Source: Pseudoalteromonas byunsanensis
GTDB lineage: Bacteria > Pseudomonadota > Gammaproteobacteria > Enterobacterales > Alteromonadaceae
NCBI RefSeq assembly: GCF_001854475.1
Contig: NZ_MNAN01000027.1
Span: 248,001-312,000, forward strand
Reading direction: 5' to 3'
Length of the DNA: 64,000 nt
A program made the position numbers and the translations under genes. The notes under the pieces are model-generated. The model saw nothing but the letters and a program-made list of their open reading frames with translations. It had not been told where the DNA came from and did no database searches. Positions 39,544 to 48,011 of the stretch are shown in pieces. Position 1 is the first letter of the stretch. Each line of letters begins with the position of its first letter.

Positions 39544-40236
39544 TCACTTACCCTGTTTCGCTTTGATACGAGCCAGAATATCTTCACCTTTTGGGTTACT
39601 TGCACCTATTCCTGCTTGGGCCAATTTCGCTTTCAGATCCTCTCCATTGGTCTCTGCTTCAAGGGCCTTTGCTGCACCGAGTTGATCTTGACGATCTTGC
39701 TGGCGCTGTCTAATTCGCTCCAATGAAGCTTTCGCCGACGTCATCGATGAGCTGTTGGTGTTTAATGTACTGTTCACCGCCATTGTTGCTTGCTGAACAC
39801 TCTCGGTAGTTTTAACCATACTTAATTGACGTTGATTTTCTTTTATCGACTTTTCCGCATCTTTAACTTGCTGCTTTAAGCTCACGATATGCTGACTAAA
39901 GCCATTAAGCACGTCTTCATGCTCAGCTTTTTCCGTTTCGAAATCACCAATTTTTTCTGCAATTTCTAATGCTAATGTTTCATTTCCTTGCTCTAGAGCT
40001 TGCCCTGCATAACCTTCATGCTCTGCAATTGAATCCTCTAGCGCTTTGATTTTTCGCGATGTTTGCATTTCTTTGGCCATCACTTCAGTCAGGCTACGTT
40101 TCGCTTTTTGTAGGGCGTTTTTCGCATCGGCAATTTCTTGTTCAAAAATGCGAATGCCGTTGGCATCAACGATTGCTTCGCCGGCTTCGCGCGCGCCACC
40201 ACGGACAGCAGTGAATAATTTTTTTAAAATACTCAT
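39544..40236 (-). CDS. PspA/IM30 family protein (YjfJ-like)
   Basis: A 230-aa, almost entirely helical coiled-coil protein of the PspA/Vipp1 superfamily, which assembles on stressed inner membranes. It opens MSILKKLFTAVRGGAREAGEAI, with an amphipathic helix, then has the long coiled coil (FEQEIADAKNALQKAKRSL, KIGDFETEKAEHEDVLNGF). The C-terminus (LAQAGIGASNPKGEDILARIKAKQ) is typical of the YjfJ branch rather than classic PspA. No pspF/pspBC genes are near. Its partners here are DUF2170, DUF350 and a spermidine-synthase-like enzyme. Confidence 0.88.
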   Translation of the reverse strand: MSILKKLFTAVRGGAREAGEAIVDANGIRIFEQEIADAKNALQKAKRSLTEVMAKEMQTSRKIKALEDSIAEHEGYAGQALEQGNETLALEIAEKIGDFETEKAEHEDVLNGFSQHIVSLKQQVKDAEKSIKENQRQLSMVKTTESVQQATMAVNSTLNTNSSSMTSAKASLERIRQRQQDRQDQLGAAKALEAETNGEDLKAKLAQAGIGASNPKGEDILARIKAKQGK

Positions 40237-40259
40237 AATCTTAACTCCTAAAAACTTAT

Positions 40260-40673
40260 TTAATCATTTAAATAAGGGGTAACGGCATCTAGCGCTTCTA
40301 TCGCATTATCTGCAAGTGTCACTAACTCGTGAGTGATATCATCGAATGAAGAGTTAACCGATAAAGCACCAAAGATTGCATACCGATTATCAACTTTGGC
40401 AAACGCACTGAGCGGAATAGGCACATTCAAACGCAACAACGTTTCATTAAGCTCATCTTTGAGCTCAGCTTTTACTTCTTCATCAGCAAACAAATAACTA
40501 ATACAAAGCAGCTGTTCTTGCGTTTGCGTTACAAAAATAGGTAATTCATCGTTACCATCAACAATCACTTGCAACACATCTTGTTGATCAGGGTTGGCTA
40601 TCATAAATGATTCAAAGCCTACCCCTTCGGTTTCAAAAGAAGCCAGTTTGATTGAAAGTTCATTTAATTCCAT
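40260..40673 (-). CDS. DUF2170 family protein (YjfI-like)
   Basis: A 137-aa acidic protein resembling E. coli YjfI. Visible features include the LASFETEGVGFESFMIANPDQQDVLQV-type opening and a C-terminal IEALDAVTPYL helix; the fold looks like a small alpha/beta type III secretion chaperone-like domain, but this is a guess. It precedes the PspA-like gene by 23 nt. A repeated palindrome lies in the 77-nt gap just upstream, so a second promoter for the downstream half of the operon may begin here. Confidence 0.75.
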   Translation of the reverse strand: MELNELSIKLASFETEGVGFESFMIANPDQQDVLQVIVDGNDELPIFVTQTQEQLLCISYLFADEEVKAELKDELNETLLRLNVPIPLSAFAKVDNRYAIFGALSVNSSFDDITHELVTLADNAIEALDAVTPYLND

Positions 40674-40692
40674 TTTATCGCCTTATTAATTT

Positions 40693-40743
40693 GACATATT
40701 ATGTCTTAGTTAAGAGTTGCACGGTTGACATATTATGTCAACC
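40693..40743. promoter_or_regulatory. Twin palindromes upstream of the DUF2170 gene
   Basis: GACATATTATGTC occurs twice, at 40693-40705 and 40727-40739, 34 bp centre to centre. The second copy extends to a perfect 10-1-10 inverted repeat with arm GGTTGACATA (40723-40743). The pair fills the only sizeable gap inside the operon. On the minus strand the arm contains a TTGACA hexamer. An operator for a dimeric regulator is the natural reading; the regulator is unknown. Confidence 0.65.
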
Positions 40744-40750
40744 TTTCGAA

Positions 40751-42472
40751 CTAATTTTTATACAGCTCATTTTCTATTTGCCAAGCCTGACGATAGTAAT
40801 CGTACAAAACGCCTGATCCTAACTGGTTAACATCTATCTGATTTTGGTATGCAAAGAATTGGCTAGGAAATACGAATGCAGCCAGTAAATACTCCTTACT
40901 TGCCCAACGAGATGCTATGGGCAGATGTTCGACTCTTTGAACCCTAGCACTGGCGGAACTACCAGCTTTAGTTGCTATCGTCCAACCCCATTGGCCAAAC
41001 GAGGGAACGTTTTGCTGATATTGTTCAACATAGCTAAACCCCGCTGATTTCACGGTTTTTGCAATGCTGATAAACGCTTTCTTGGCGTGATATGGCGAAG
41101 TAGATTGTACGACCATAGCACCATCAGCAGCCAATAATTGTCGTAGATGATTATAAAAATAATCACTATAAAGTTTGTTTAAATCGGGGTGATTTGGATC
41201 AGGTAAATCCACAATGATGGTGTCAAAAAGCGCCCCCTGAGCCAGTAGGTTTTCGACCTCAAGAAATGCATCAGCCACAATCACGTTGGCTCTTGAGTCG
41301 AGCATTGCTTCATTATTCAACTGGGTGAGCCGCTGCTTAATATCATCCGGTGCATTGTCTTGCCCACCTGAATAACCAAATAGGTTAAGTAGCTGCGCAT
41401 CCAAGTCAACTAAAGTCACTTGCTGTACCGGCCATTTCAAAACATCTCTTAGGGCCAGTCCATCCCCTCCACCAATAATCAATACGTTATCATGTCGGTT
41501 AGACGCTAACATGGCCGGATATACTAGCATCGTATGATATATTTGCTCATCAACACTTGAAAACTGCAATCGGCCATTAAGGTAGAGATCCGTAATGGGC
41601 TCGCTTTGGTTGCGACTTAAACGCTCCGTCAAAACCACATGTTGATATTTGGTAGCTTCGGAATAAATAACTTTGTCTTTGTAAAGTACATTACTTAAGT
41701 CCTTCATCCAACTACTGCCAAAAAGCAACACGAAGCCAAAAAGCACCAGCAATAAAGCATGACAAACAGCTAGCACGGTGGCATAACGTACATGCTGATG
41801 ATAACGCCACAAGAACGCAAGCCCAGCTACGATATTGAACAACGCTGTCCAAGCCGCTGCCTGCATTATAGGCATGGCGAGCATAATACTGACCCAAATG
41901 GCAGCACCAATTCCGGCTCCAATGTAATCAGCGCCGTAAATAGTCCCTGCATTATTTTCTAGAAAGCGCCCATACACCTGCTGACGAATGCGAGCAATCA
42001 ACGGTATTTCCATTCCAATTAGCATCCCAAGTAACAAACCAAAAACATAAGGTAAAAACCTTGCTACCTGTTGCAGCTTTTCAAATACATAGCCATTGAG
42101 CACGACGTCTGCCGGCAAATTAAAAATCGAAGAGAATAAATGGGGTAAGGAATAGCTGACGGCAATCACACCAGCAATAGCCAAAATACAACCCATACCA
42201 ACCAGCGCTATGATACTTTCAAGCCAAGCAAAGGCGGTAAACGCATCTTTAAACCATCTTGCCAAAAATGCGCCAATACCCATCGCGACAATCATTGTGC
42301 CAATCATGGCATAGATAGCGCTTTCAACCGAACCTAACACGCGTCCAGCATAGTGAGATAAAAGGTATTCATAGATAAGGCCGCACCCAGCAAGCACAGC
42401 CATCACAGTGATCAGTAAAAAATCATGCCCAAGCAATGTGCTGCGGCTTGGGCCAGTTGTGGATTCAGACAA
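40751..42472 (-). CDS. Membrane-anchored spermidine-synthase-like protein
   Basis: A 573-aa protein with an N-terminal membrane region of about seven helices (residues 15-265) and a C-terminal spermidine/spermine-synthase-like Rossmann domain (about 280-500). The SAM-type loop IIGGGDGLALRDVLKW, the acidic VDLD that follows, and DLPDPNHPDLNKLYSDYFY, which matches the spermidine-synthase PDxxxxx pattern, are all seen. The family is widespread as a TM-fused 'spermidine synthase' without proven polyamine activity. It is two bases from the DUF350 gene, so it is co-translated with a membrane partner. Confidence 0.85.
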   Translation of the reverse strand: MSESTTGPSRSTLLGHDFLLITVMAVLAGCGLIYEYLLSHYAGRVLGSVESAIYAMIGTMIVAMGIGAFLARWFKDAFTAFAWLESIIALVGMGCILAIAGVIAVSYSLPHLFSSIFNLPADVVLNGYVFEKLQQVARFLPYVFGLLLGMLIGMEIPLIARIRQQVYGRFLENNAGTIYGADYIGAGIGAAIWVSIMLAMPIMQAAAWTALFNIVAGLAFLWRYHQHVRYATVLAVCHALLLVLFGFVLLFGSSWMKDLSNVLYKDKVIYSEATKYQHVVLTERLSRNQSEPITDLYLNGRLQFSSVDEQIYHTMLVYPAMLASNRHDNVLIIGGGDGLALRDVLKWPVQQVTLVDLDAQLLNLFGYSGGQDNAPDDIKQRLTQLNNEAMLDSRANVIVADAFLEVENLLAQGALFDTIIVDLPDPNHPDLNKLYSDYFYNHLRQLLAADGAMVVQSTSPYHAKKAFISIAKTVKSAGFSYVEQYQQNVPSFGQWGWTIATKAGSSASARVQRVEHLPIASRWASKEYLLAAFVFPSQFFAYQNQIDVNQLGSGVLYDYYRQAWQIENELYKN

Positions 42473-42474
42473 GA

Positions 42475-43374
42475 TTATGCACCAAGTAACGTCGCCATAC
42501 TGATACCTATGGCAAAAGAAATAGCGGCAGAGATTGTCGCAACTCCCACATTTTTCTGACGATTGACTTCATCAGAGATATCGCAGCCCGCCAAAATAAT
42601 TTTTATGGTCAGCAAATGAAGTAAAATAAATGCTATCACGCTGACGAGTGCACACAACGCCCAGCAGACCAAACTTACTAGCAGATTGTCTGGCGCATAT
42701 GGCGCTATCCCTGAGGCTGCCGTTATGGCTAACGCACTACCAATTAAAAAACCCGCATAACGTATTCCAACAGCTAGGTTGCCATCAACAATTGCTTGCT
42801 GCAAACAATCGCCACTGCGGTTGGTACGTTTAAATAACTGCACACGATACTGGCTCACCAGCAACAGCACAACATTGGCAATAATGAATGCCGCAATCAC
42901 AATAGGCAAACCATGCCAGCCTTCGGTTGCGACCCACAATAATGCAGAGCGAATAACCACAGCCACACTCACCACATGGCCAAAGTCAATTAAGGAGGCC
43001 GTCGTGTTCCCTTTTACAATTTCACTATGCAGACTCACTTTAGGCAATGCGACTTGGTCTTGGAAAAAGTGACCTAATTTGATGAGTATGATGGCCAATA
43101 ATCCATATCCACCCATCTGCAATGCTTCTTGTGCCAAAGAGGAGGCGAATGCACCGCTACTGACACCGGTCAACACAATTGCTAACGCAGCTAGCCCACC
43201 GGCGAAACTGATACCAAAGGCAAAGTTATCTCGCTCTGTGATCTCGTCGTTTGCATGTAGGTTTGATACCCAGCCCTTTATATACTTTAAACTCACAAAC
43301 AGCGCGATAATAATAGCAAAATCAATGGCCAAGGCTTGTAAAGACCATATCGCTATTCCATTAAATTCGTACAT
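42475..43374 (-). CDS. Tandem DUF350 membrane protein (YjfL-like, duplicated)
   Basis: A 299-aa integral membrane protein with about eight hydrophobic segments. Two DUF350-like units are visible: NFAFGISFAGGLAALAIVLTG in the first half and NLAVGIRYAGFLIGSALAIT in the second, with a third NVGVATISAAISFAIGIS segment near the end. E. coli YjfL is a single-unit protein of about 132 aa, so this looks like a duplicated or fused version. It is tightly linked to the spermidine-synthase-like gene. Function is unknown. Confidence 0.8.
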   Translation of the reverse strand: MYEFNGIAIWSLQALAIDFAIIIALFVSLKYIKGWVSNLHANDEITERDNFAFGISFAGGLAALAIVLTGVSSGAFASSLAQEALQMGGYGLLAIILIKLGHFFQDQVALPKVSLHSEIVKGNTTASLIDFGHVVSVAVVIRSALLWVATEGWHGLPIVIAAFIIANVVLLLVSQYRVQLFKRTNRSGDCLQQAIVDGNLAVGIRYAGFLIGSALAITAASGIAPYAPDNLLVSLVCWALCALVSVIAFILLHLLTIKIILAGCDISDEVNRQKNVGVATISAAISFAIGISMATLLGA

Positions 43375-43410
43375 TTTTATAACTCCAACAATTGTTCTTT
43401 ACACTTGGCA

Positions 43411-44346
43411 TTACTTGCCACGACTTACACCACGAGATGTTCGGCTACTACTGTTTCGTAACGTCCCCGAACCATTTTTACTATAACTACTGGTGGTTGC
43501 ATAACTGCTACGCGAGCTAACTGGTGTGTAACTACTGCGGCTCAAACCTGATGCACCACTGCGCTTTTTAGCGTAAGGGCTAGTAAATTGTTTACCTTGA
43601 CGCTGATAAGACTGGCGTGTTCGAGTTTCCAATGTCTTTTGTGCTTTGATCTGCTTAGGGCTTGAATAGCGATAACGGCCATAATCATTGTAATAGCTAT
43701 ATTTTCGACGTTTGCTCCAACTGCCGTATTCTACCGCATCAAATACATCACCTAATAAACGATACATGCCATACCACTGCCAAAATGACATGCCATCATT
43801 GTTTGTTTGCCACTGACCATAGTTAGGGTTGCCAACCAGCTGGTTACCGACCCCCGCTCCTTCTGCACTTTGACTAATTGCCCCCACTCTCGCTAGCGTA
43901 CCATTTGACATGTCGGCCAACATATTTAATGGATCGGTTAAGGCATCACCAAATAAATTAGGCTTCATGGCCTCACGTAACACATCTAAGCGCACTAAGG
44001 TTTCTTCGCTAGGAGCCGTTTCAGGTCGATTTTTAATGTCTGTTAGACGGTTGGCGAGGCCGGTATACAGTGGCCCTTGAGCGGTCGCATCTTGTGCAAT
44101 TAAAGAGCTTATTTGTGATAGTTCAGGACGTTGCTGCTGAAGTACTTTTTGATACTCTTTGAGCAAAGTTGCATTTCGAATTTGCCCCTGTTCCAGCGCT
44201 TTTTTTAATTCTATGAGCTCTTTTTCTGCCTGTTGCATCGATTGTGTGATGGACTGCTGCAGTTGTTCTTCTTTTGAAGAACACGCACTCAGTAAGCACA
44301 CGACCAAAAACAAGCAGATAAACTCCCATGCTTTTATTTTCGACAT
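43411..44346 (-). CDS. Lipoprotein with Ser/Tyr/Arg-rich tail
   Basis: A 311-aa exported lipoprotein. The signal peptide ends in the lipobox LSAC (cysteine at about residue 22). The mature part opens with a coiled-coil helix (about 25-75), and the middle contains WQTNNDGMSFWQWYGMYRLL. The last 90 residues are low-complexity, rich in Ser, Tyr, Thr, Arg and Lys (SSYATTSSYSKNGSG). No domain is recognised. It is the first gene of the operon with DUF350, the spermidine-synthase-like gene and the PspA-like gene, so it may be the outer-facing part of that system. The start codon region is preceded by a gap with no clear promoter. Confidence 0.75.
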   Translation of the reverse strand: MSKIKAWEFICLFLVVCLLSACSSKEEQLQQSITQSMQQAEKELIELKKALEQGQIRNATLLKEYQKVLQQQRPELSQISSLIAQDATAQGPLYTGLANRLTDIKNRPETAPSEETLVRLDVLREAMKPNLFGDALTDPLNMLADMSNGTLARVGAISQSAEGAGVGNQLVGNPNYGQWQTNNDGMSFWQWYGMYRLLGDVFDAVEYGSWSKRRKYSYYNDYGRYRYSSPKQIKAQKTLETRTRQSYQRQGKQFTSPYAKKRSGASGLSRSSYTPVSSRSSYATTSSYSKNGSGTLRNSSSRTSRGVSRGK

Positions 44347-44596
44347 TCATGTCACCGTTTGATCAATTCAAGTCTGTTATTACTTAACGTTTGTAGCGTC
44401 AGCAACACAGGACTAAATCATATTGTTTGAATTCCCTGCATTAGTGTCACATAGCTTTTGATGGATGCCAAGCTGCAAATTGAAACAAAATAACTACAAA
44501 GGAACTGCAATCTAAAAATAGATTCATCTCATTGAATAAAAAGAATTTTAGTTTATTAAGCTGTCAAATATAAAAATATTTGAGCACCCAAAAGCA
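44347..44596. other. Upstream region of the PspA/DUF350 operon
   Basis: An AT-rich 250-bp gap. On the minus strand a TTGACA hexamer lies near 44570 but has no well-spaced -10. GACAT and ATGTC half-words flank the lipoprotein start codon (44342-44353), with a spacing different from the twin palindromes. No gene is visible. Confidence 0.4.
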
Positions 44597-44622
44597 GTAA
44601 AGCGACCGTTCGGTCGCTTTAC
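44597..44622 (-). terminator. Hairpin after DUF2489 gene
   Basis: A perfect 12-bp inverted repeat GTAAAGCGACCG with a 2-nt loop, 22 nt after the DUF2489 stop on the minus strand. The T-run is short, so it is probably a moderate terminator. Confidence 0.7.
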
Positions 44623-44643
44623 TCATATCACATCTCAATACGA

Positions 44644-45159
44644 TTACTGGAACACCACATTATCACTGCCGGGCAAAGCCTGAAATTGCGCCACCAGTTT
44701 TTCGCAATCGTCTAATATCGCCTGCTCTAGTCGCTCTTCAGCACGCCAGCGTGTTGTATCCATTTTAAAAACCTCTTTCTTCGAGTACTTTTTCCGAGCA
44801 TCATGTGTGGGCATATCTTTAACCACCTCATACATTTGATGCACTCCTGGGTAAACCTCTGGCAATTCTACTTCATCAGCAAAACTGTATTGAGACATCA
44901 GCACCCAAACTCGCAAACACCCTTCAGAATATTCACACTGTTTTTCTTTCATGGCTCGTGCTAACAAATTAATACTATCGGCAAGTTTGGCATTGCGCTG
45001 TTGGCGAGCTTGTATTAGCTTTTCAGTTTGCGCAGCATGGTGCTTGGCAATCTGAGCTTTTTGCTCCTTTAATTGCCACAACAATTTACCCGCATAAAAT
45101 GACAGCCCTGCAATGATAGCAGCACCACAGACTACAGCAATCACCAGCCCAATAGCCAT
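44644..45159 (-). CDS. DUF2489 family membrane-anchored protein
   Basis: A 171-aa protein with one N-terminal transmembrane helix (about 3-27) and a cytoplasmic helical domain containing CEYSEGCLRVWVLM and the RWRAEERLEQAILDDCE tail. DUF2489 genes commonly follow yihI in Vibrio and Alteromonadales, as here. Its start overlaps the yihI stop by one base (TAATG). Function is unknown. Confidence 0.82.
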   Translation of the reverse strand: MAIGLVIAVVCGAAIIAGLSFYAGKLLWQLKEQKAQIAKHHAAQTEKLIQARQQRNAKLADSINLLARAMKEKQCEYSEGCLRVWVLMSQYSFADEVELPEVYPGVHQMYEVVKDMPTHDARKKYSKKEVFKMDTTRWRAEERLEQAILDDCEKLVAQFQALPGSDNVVFQ

Positions 45160-45743
45160 TATCTTTCCTCGTCTTCGTCTTCGTCAGTTAACCACTCATC
45201 CGCTAAATCATTACTCATAAATGACGCTAACGGATCATCGTCAATCATATCTTGTTCTTCAAACTCATCATCCAAACCCAGTAATTCACAAAGTTCCTGA
45301 TGGCGCGCGACTGAGCGATTGAAGTATTTCGCATCTTTACCTGTTAACAACTCACCACGTTCGTGACGTTCTAATAACGACATTAAGCGTTCGTCATTCT
45401 CAAGTTGCTCAAGCTCTTGCTCAGGAGACAATTGCGGTTTGACTTTCTTCAACTCTACTTGAGGTTGTAAATGCCGCTTCATCACAGGTTCTTGCGGCAG
45501 CTCTGCTGTTTGGGCAACCAATGGTACTGGCTTCTTACTGCCTACACGTTGATCTTTCGCGCCCTTACCAGTTGCTTGTTCGTTGCTCACTTTAGCTTCT
45601 TGGGCATTGCGCGACCCCGGTTTTGCGCCTTTTGTCTTTTTAACGCGCTGCTCTTTAATTGCCCTAAGCTCTTTGAGCTTTTCTTTACTCACTCTGGGCG
45701 TACCATTGCTGGCAACCTTACGGGTTTTCTTCTTTCTGGTCAT
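45159..45743 (-). CDS. yihI: Der GTPase-activating protein YihI
   Basis: A 194-aa highly charged protein. The opening MTRKKKTRKVASNG and the basic, low-complexity first half are typical of YihI. The conserved C-terminal part (LEQLENDERLMSLLERHERGELLTGKDAKYFNRSVARHQELCELLGL) is the Der-binding domain. YihI stimulates the GTPase Der and modulates 50S assembly in E. coli. It overlaps the upstream methyltransferase gene by four bases and is in the engB/polA neighbourhood, as in E. coli. Confidence 0.9.
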   Translation of the reverse strand: MTRKKKTRKVASNGTPRVSKEKLKELRAIKEQRVKKTKGAKPGSRNAQEAKVSNEQATGKGAKDQRVGSKKPVPLVAQTAELPQEPVMKRHLQPQVELKKVKPQLSPEQELEQLENDERLMSLLERHERGELLTGKDAKYFNRSVARHQELCELLGLDDEFEEQDMIDDDPLASFMSNDLADEWLTDEDEDEER

Positions 45744-46417
45744 AATATTTCTTCACTCGGTGCATCAGGCACCTCTGGTTTTGTTAAGATAATGACATCG
45801 CTACCTACAAACTCGATATCGCTGCCATAAATTTGTGCTGCGTGTGCAAATGTTTTGCGGCTAAAAAACGAAATATGGGTTAGATCATTTTTGTAGTGCC
45901 ATGTTGCAAAACGTGTCTTGTCTATTACCAGTTTAGTCATAAGCACCAAAGGTGCTCCGGGTTTTAATAATGAAAACAACTGATTCAAGACTATTTGGGG
46001 TTTTGCTATATGCTCTATCACCTCTGTACAGGTAATAAAGTCATATTGTCCCGTTAATACCTCAGGATCGTTAGCATAGTATAAGTCATATACTGACATC
46101 TTATGTCCCGCTTCTGTAAGCATATGCGCCAACAAAGGCCCAGGGCCACAACCAAAGTCCAGTCCTGTTGCAGGCTGAGCAATGCGAGTGATGATAGGGT
46201 CAGCCACCCGCGATAAAAAGCGCCGATAACCCTCGTCGCCTAAATCATTTTGATGGCTGTCATAAATCGCTTTCTCTTGTTGTGGGGTTACTCGTTCACT
46301 TTCGTCCACAAATACCAATTGGCAGCTTTCACATTGCCAATAATGACGAAGTTTATCCTGATGGTAATGTGCTATTGCCACACTGCCACACAGACCACAT
46401 GATGAGTTTAATTGCAC
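45740..46417 (-). CDS. Class I SAM-dependent methyltransferase with N-terminal zinc-ribbon
   Basis: A 225-aa methyltransferase. The N-terminus has a treble-clef/zinc-ribbon-like pair CGLCG (8-12) and CESC (about 33-36). A Rossmann fold follows, with motif I LDFGCGPGPLLAHML, the acidic end of strand 2 VYDLYY, and motif IV ITCTEVIEHI. The pattern resembles ubiquinone/biotin-synthesis-type methyltransferases and the C-methyltransferase-like family; the substrate is unknown. It is the first gene of the yihI-DUF2489 unit. Confidence 0.82.
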   Translation of the reverse strand: MQLNSSCGLCGSVAIAHYHQDKLRHYWQCESCQLVFVDESERVTPQQEKAIYDSHQNDLGDEGYRRFLSRVADPIITRIAQPATGLDFGCGPGPLLAHMLTEAGHKMSVYDLYYANDPEVLTGQYDFITCTEVIEHIAKPQIVLNQLFSLLKPGAPLVLMTKLVIDKTRFATWHYKNDLTHISFFSRKTFAHAAQIYGSDIEFVGSDVIILTKPEVPDAPSEEIL

Positions 46418-46990
46418 GACTGACTTACAGAATATTAATTAAGAGGCGTATTGTAGCAGGTCTATTTGTAGGCATAAATAAAAAGACGGTAGAGATTGCT
46501 CCCTACCGCCTACTAATCTGAGCGTCACAAAAAACTGGACACTTCTCCCTTCGACTTTTAAGTCTTTATTATTTTTATTATGCTGTCTTCCATTTTGTTT
46601 TTATTGTTACTTCCCTGAGCCTTTCCATATTGTTTTTATTATTAAACTTCCATGGGGCTTTTATTATTATCGGTCAATCCTGACACTTTATTGTTATTTC
46701 CATAATTATGAGTACCAGTCTTAGTACTAAACTTGTCACCTACGCTTCCATCGCGCTTAATCCGTATTGTTTTATTGCCTTGGCGACATCAGATAATCTA
46801 CGCCTTAATGAAATAGTTACAACTGGTTAATAGTAAATTTCCGATATTGTGTTTGATTAAAAAAGTGTAAATTTAAAAATTACAAATACTTACATATCAA
46901 ATAAAAAACAAAATAGGAAATATCTCACAAATAGGGATGGCAAATGTCTCACATGAATTTGGGTTGATATCGTAATTGTTTACATAGATC
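46418..46990. other. Intergenic region with T-rich imperfect repeats
   Basis: A 570-bp gap between the methyltransferase and cytochrome c4 genes. Two things stand out. A hairpin (GGTAG...CTACC) lies near 46485-46507. Between 46565 and 46760 there are recurring TTTTTATTATT runs, each followed by TTCCAT (starts 46588, 46623, 46648, 46698, 46746), irregularly spaced. A GGACACTT word at 46537-46544 recalls the IS-end word at 5431. No open frame with coding character is seen. Confidence 0.5.
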
Positions 46991-47017
46991 AAAAAAGGCA
47001 GCGAACGCTGCCTTTTT
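46991..47017 (-). terminator. Cytochrome c4 terminator
   Basis: Arms AAAAAGGCAGCG and CGCTGCCTTTTT with an AA loop, about 50 nt after the c4 stop. T-runs are present on both strands. Confidence 0.9.
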
Positions 47018-47066
47018 GCACGATTTGCTTAGTTTATACGCTAGTGTATAAACTGCCTATCAGACT

Positions 47067-47699
47067 TTAGTGTAAGCCACCCAAGTACTTTGAAAGAATT
47101 TCAATGTCTTTGTCTGTCAGCTTTTTCGCAATATCCTGCATCATACCATTTAGGTCATTTGCGCGTGTTCCATCTCGGAACTTCACTAACTGAGATTTTA
47201 TGTACTCAGGATGTTGGAAAGATATTTTAGGGAATTTGGCTAACGATGTACCGTTACCACGAGGTCCATGACACGCCGCACATGACGGAATACCGCGCTC
47301 AGCATCACCAGCTTTGTACAATTTTTCTCCAGCTTCAACCACATCTTCAGGAGTTGTACCTGCACTCATATTTAAAGAAGCAAAATAAGCCGCCAAATCT
47401 TTCATATCTTCATCAGAAAGAGGCATCGCCATACCACTCATGACTGGATCCATACGACCTTCGCTGCCGCCAGATGTCATGCCAAGCTTAAATTCTTGAA
47501 GCTGCTTATAAATGTAGTCAGCGTGCTGACCTGCAATTTTCGGATACATGGTTACAGGTGCATTGCCATCTGGGCCGTGACATGCTGCACAAGTTGCAGA
47601 CTTTGCTTTACCCGCTTCTGCGTCGCCATCAAATGCTGTTGCGTTGCTTGCTGACAACGTACCAAGCAACATTGTTAAAGTTAATGCTATTTTTTTCAT
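47067..47699 (-). CDS. Dihaem cytochrome c4
   Basis: A periplasmic electron carrier with two class I haem c domains. A signal peptide (about 1-22, ending near SNATAFDG) precedes the first CAACH motif (C37-H41) and the second CAACH (C140-H144). Met ligands are visible near MSGMAMPLSD (88-96) and GMMQDIAKKL. The 210-aa length fits cytochrome c4. It probably passes electrons to a terminal oxidase (cbb3 type in related species). The gene is divergent from engB. Confidence 0.94.
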   Translation of the reverse strand: MKKIALTLTMLLGTLSASNATAFDGDAEAGKAKSATCAACHGPDGNAPVTMYPKIAGQHADYIYKQLQEFKLGMTSGGSEGRMDPVMSGMAMPLSDEDMKDLAAYFASLNMSAGTTPEDVVEAGEKLYKAGDAERGIPSCAACHGPRGNGTSLAKFPKISFQHPEYIKSQLVKFRDGTRANDLNGMMQDIAKKLTDKDIEILSKYLGGLH

Positions 47700-48011
47700 G
47701 GTAAATTCTCTGTTTCGACCCTGTAATATTTAGTCCCAAGACACGGTGACATGCTTTTCAGCGTAACTTGAGTAGACAATCTTTATCTTTACGTTGCAAT
47801 TTTTACATTCTACACGATATAAATTTTTCTGGCACGTTTTCTGCCCACATTAAGCTTATAAATTATGGGGTTTTGACCTAGATTAAGTTCTAATCGTACT
47901 CAAAAACGGATTTAAAAGCACCCTGAGTCAATAATGGCTGCTTTTGCAACGCCGCTAAGTGTTATAAACTACGCTTGTTTTAGCCATTTTGTTTTATTGT
48001 TAGGAGAGCCA
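47700..48011. other. Cytochrome c4 / engB divergent promoter region
   Basis: A 312-bp gap. Toward engB, TTGACC at about 47874 and the following AT-rich stretch may be promoter elements. Toward c4, minus-strand TAGAAT and TTGCAA hexamers lie between 47790 and 47820. No pair has clean consensus spacing. No gene or repeat is visible. Confidence 0.4.

Noticed and set aside
43079..43486. 135-codon plus-strand frame over DUF350 and lipoprotein genes
   Set aside because: Opposite to two well-supported genes in an operon; no independent support.
44342..44353. GACAT/ATGTC half-words around the lipoprotein start codon
   Set aside because: Similar to the twin palindromes but with a different centre, and partly dictated by the start codon; too weak to call an operator.
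47934..48011. Longer start for engB
   Set aside because: The added residues are not in the family and have no ribosome-binding site; the GTG at 48012 follows TAGGAGAG.
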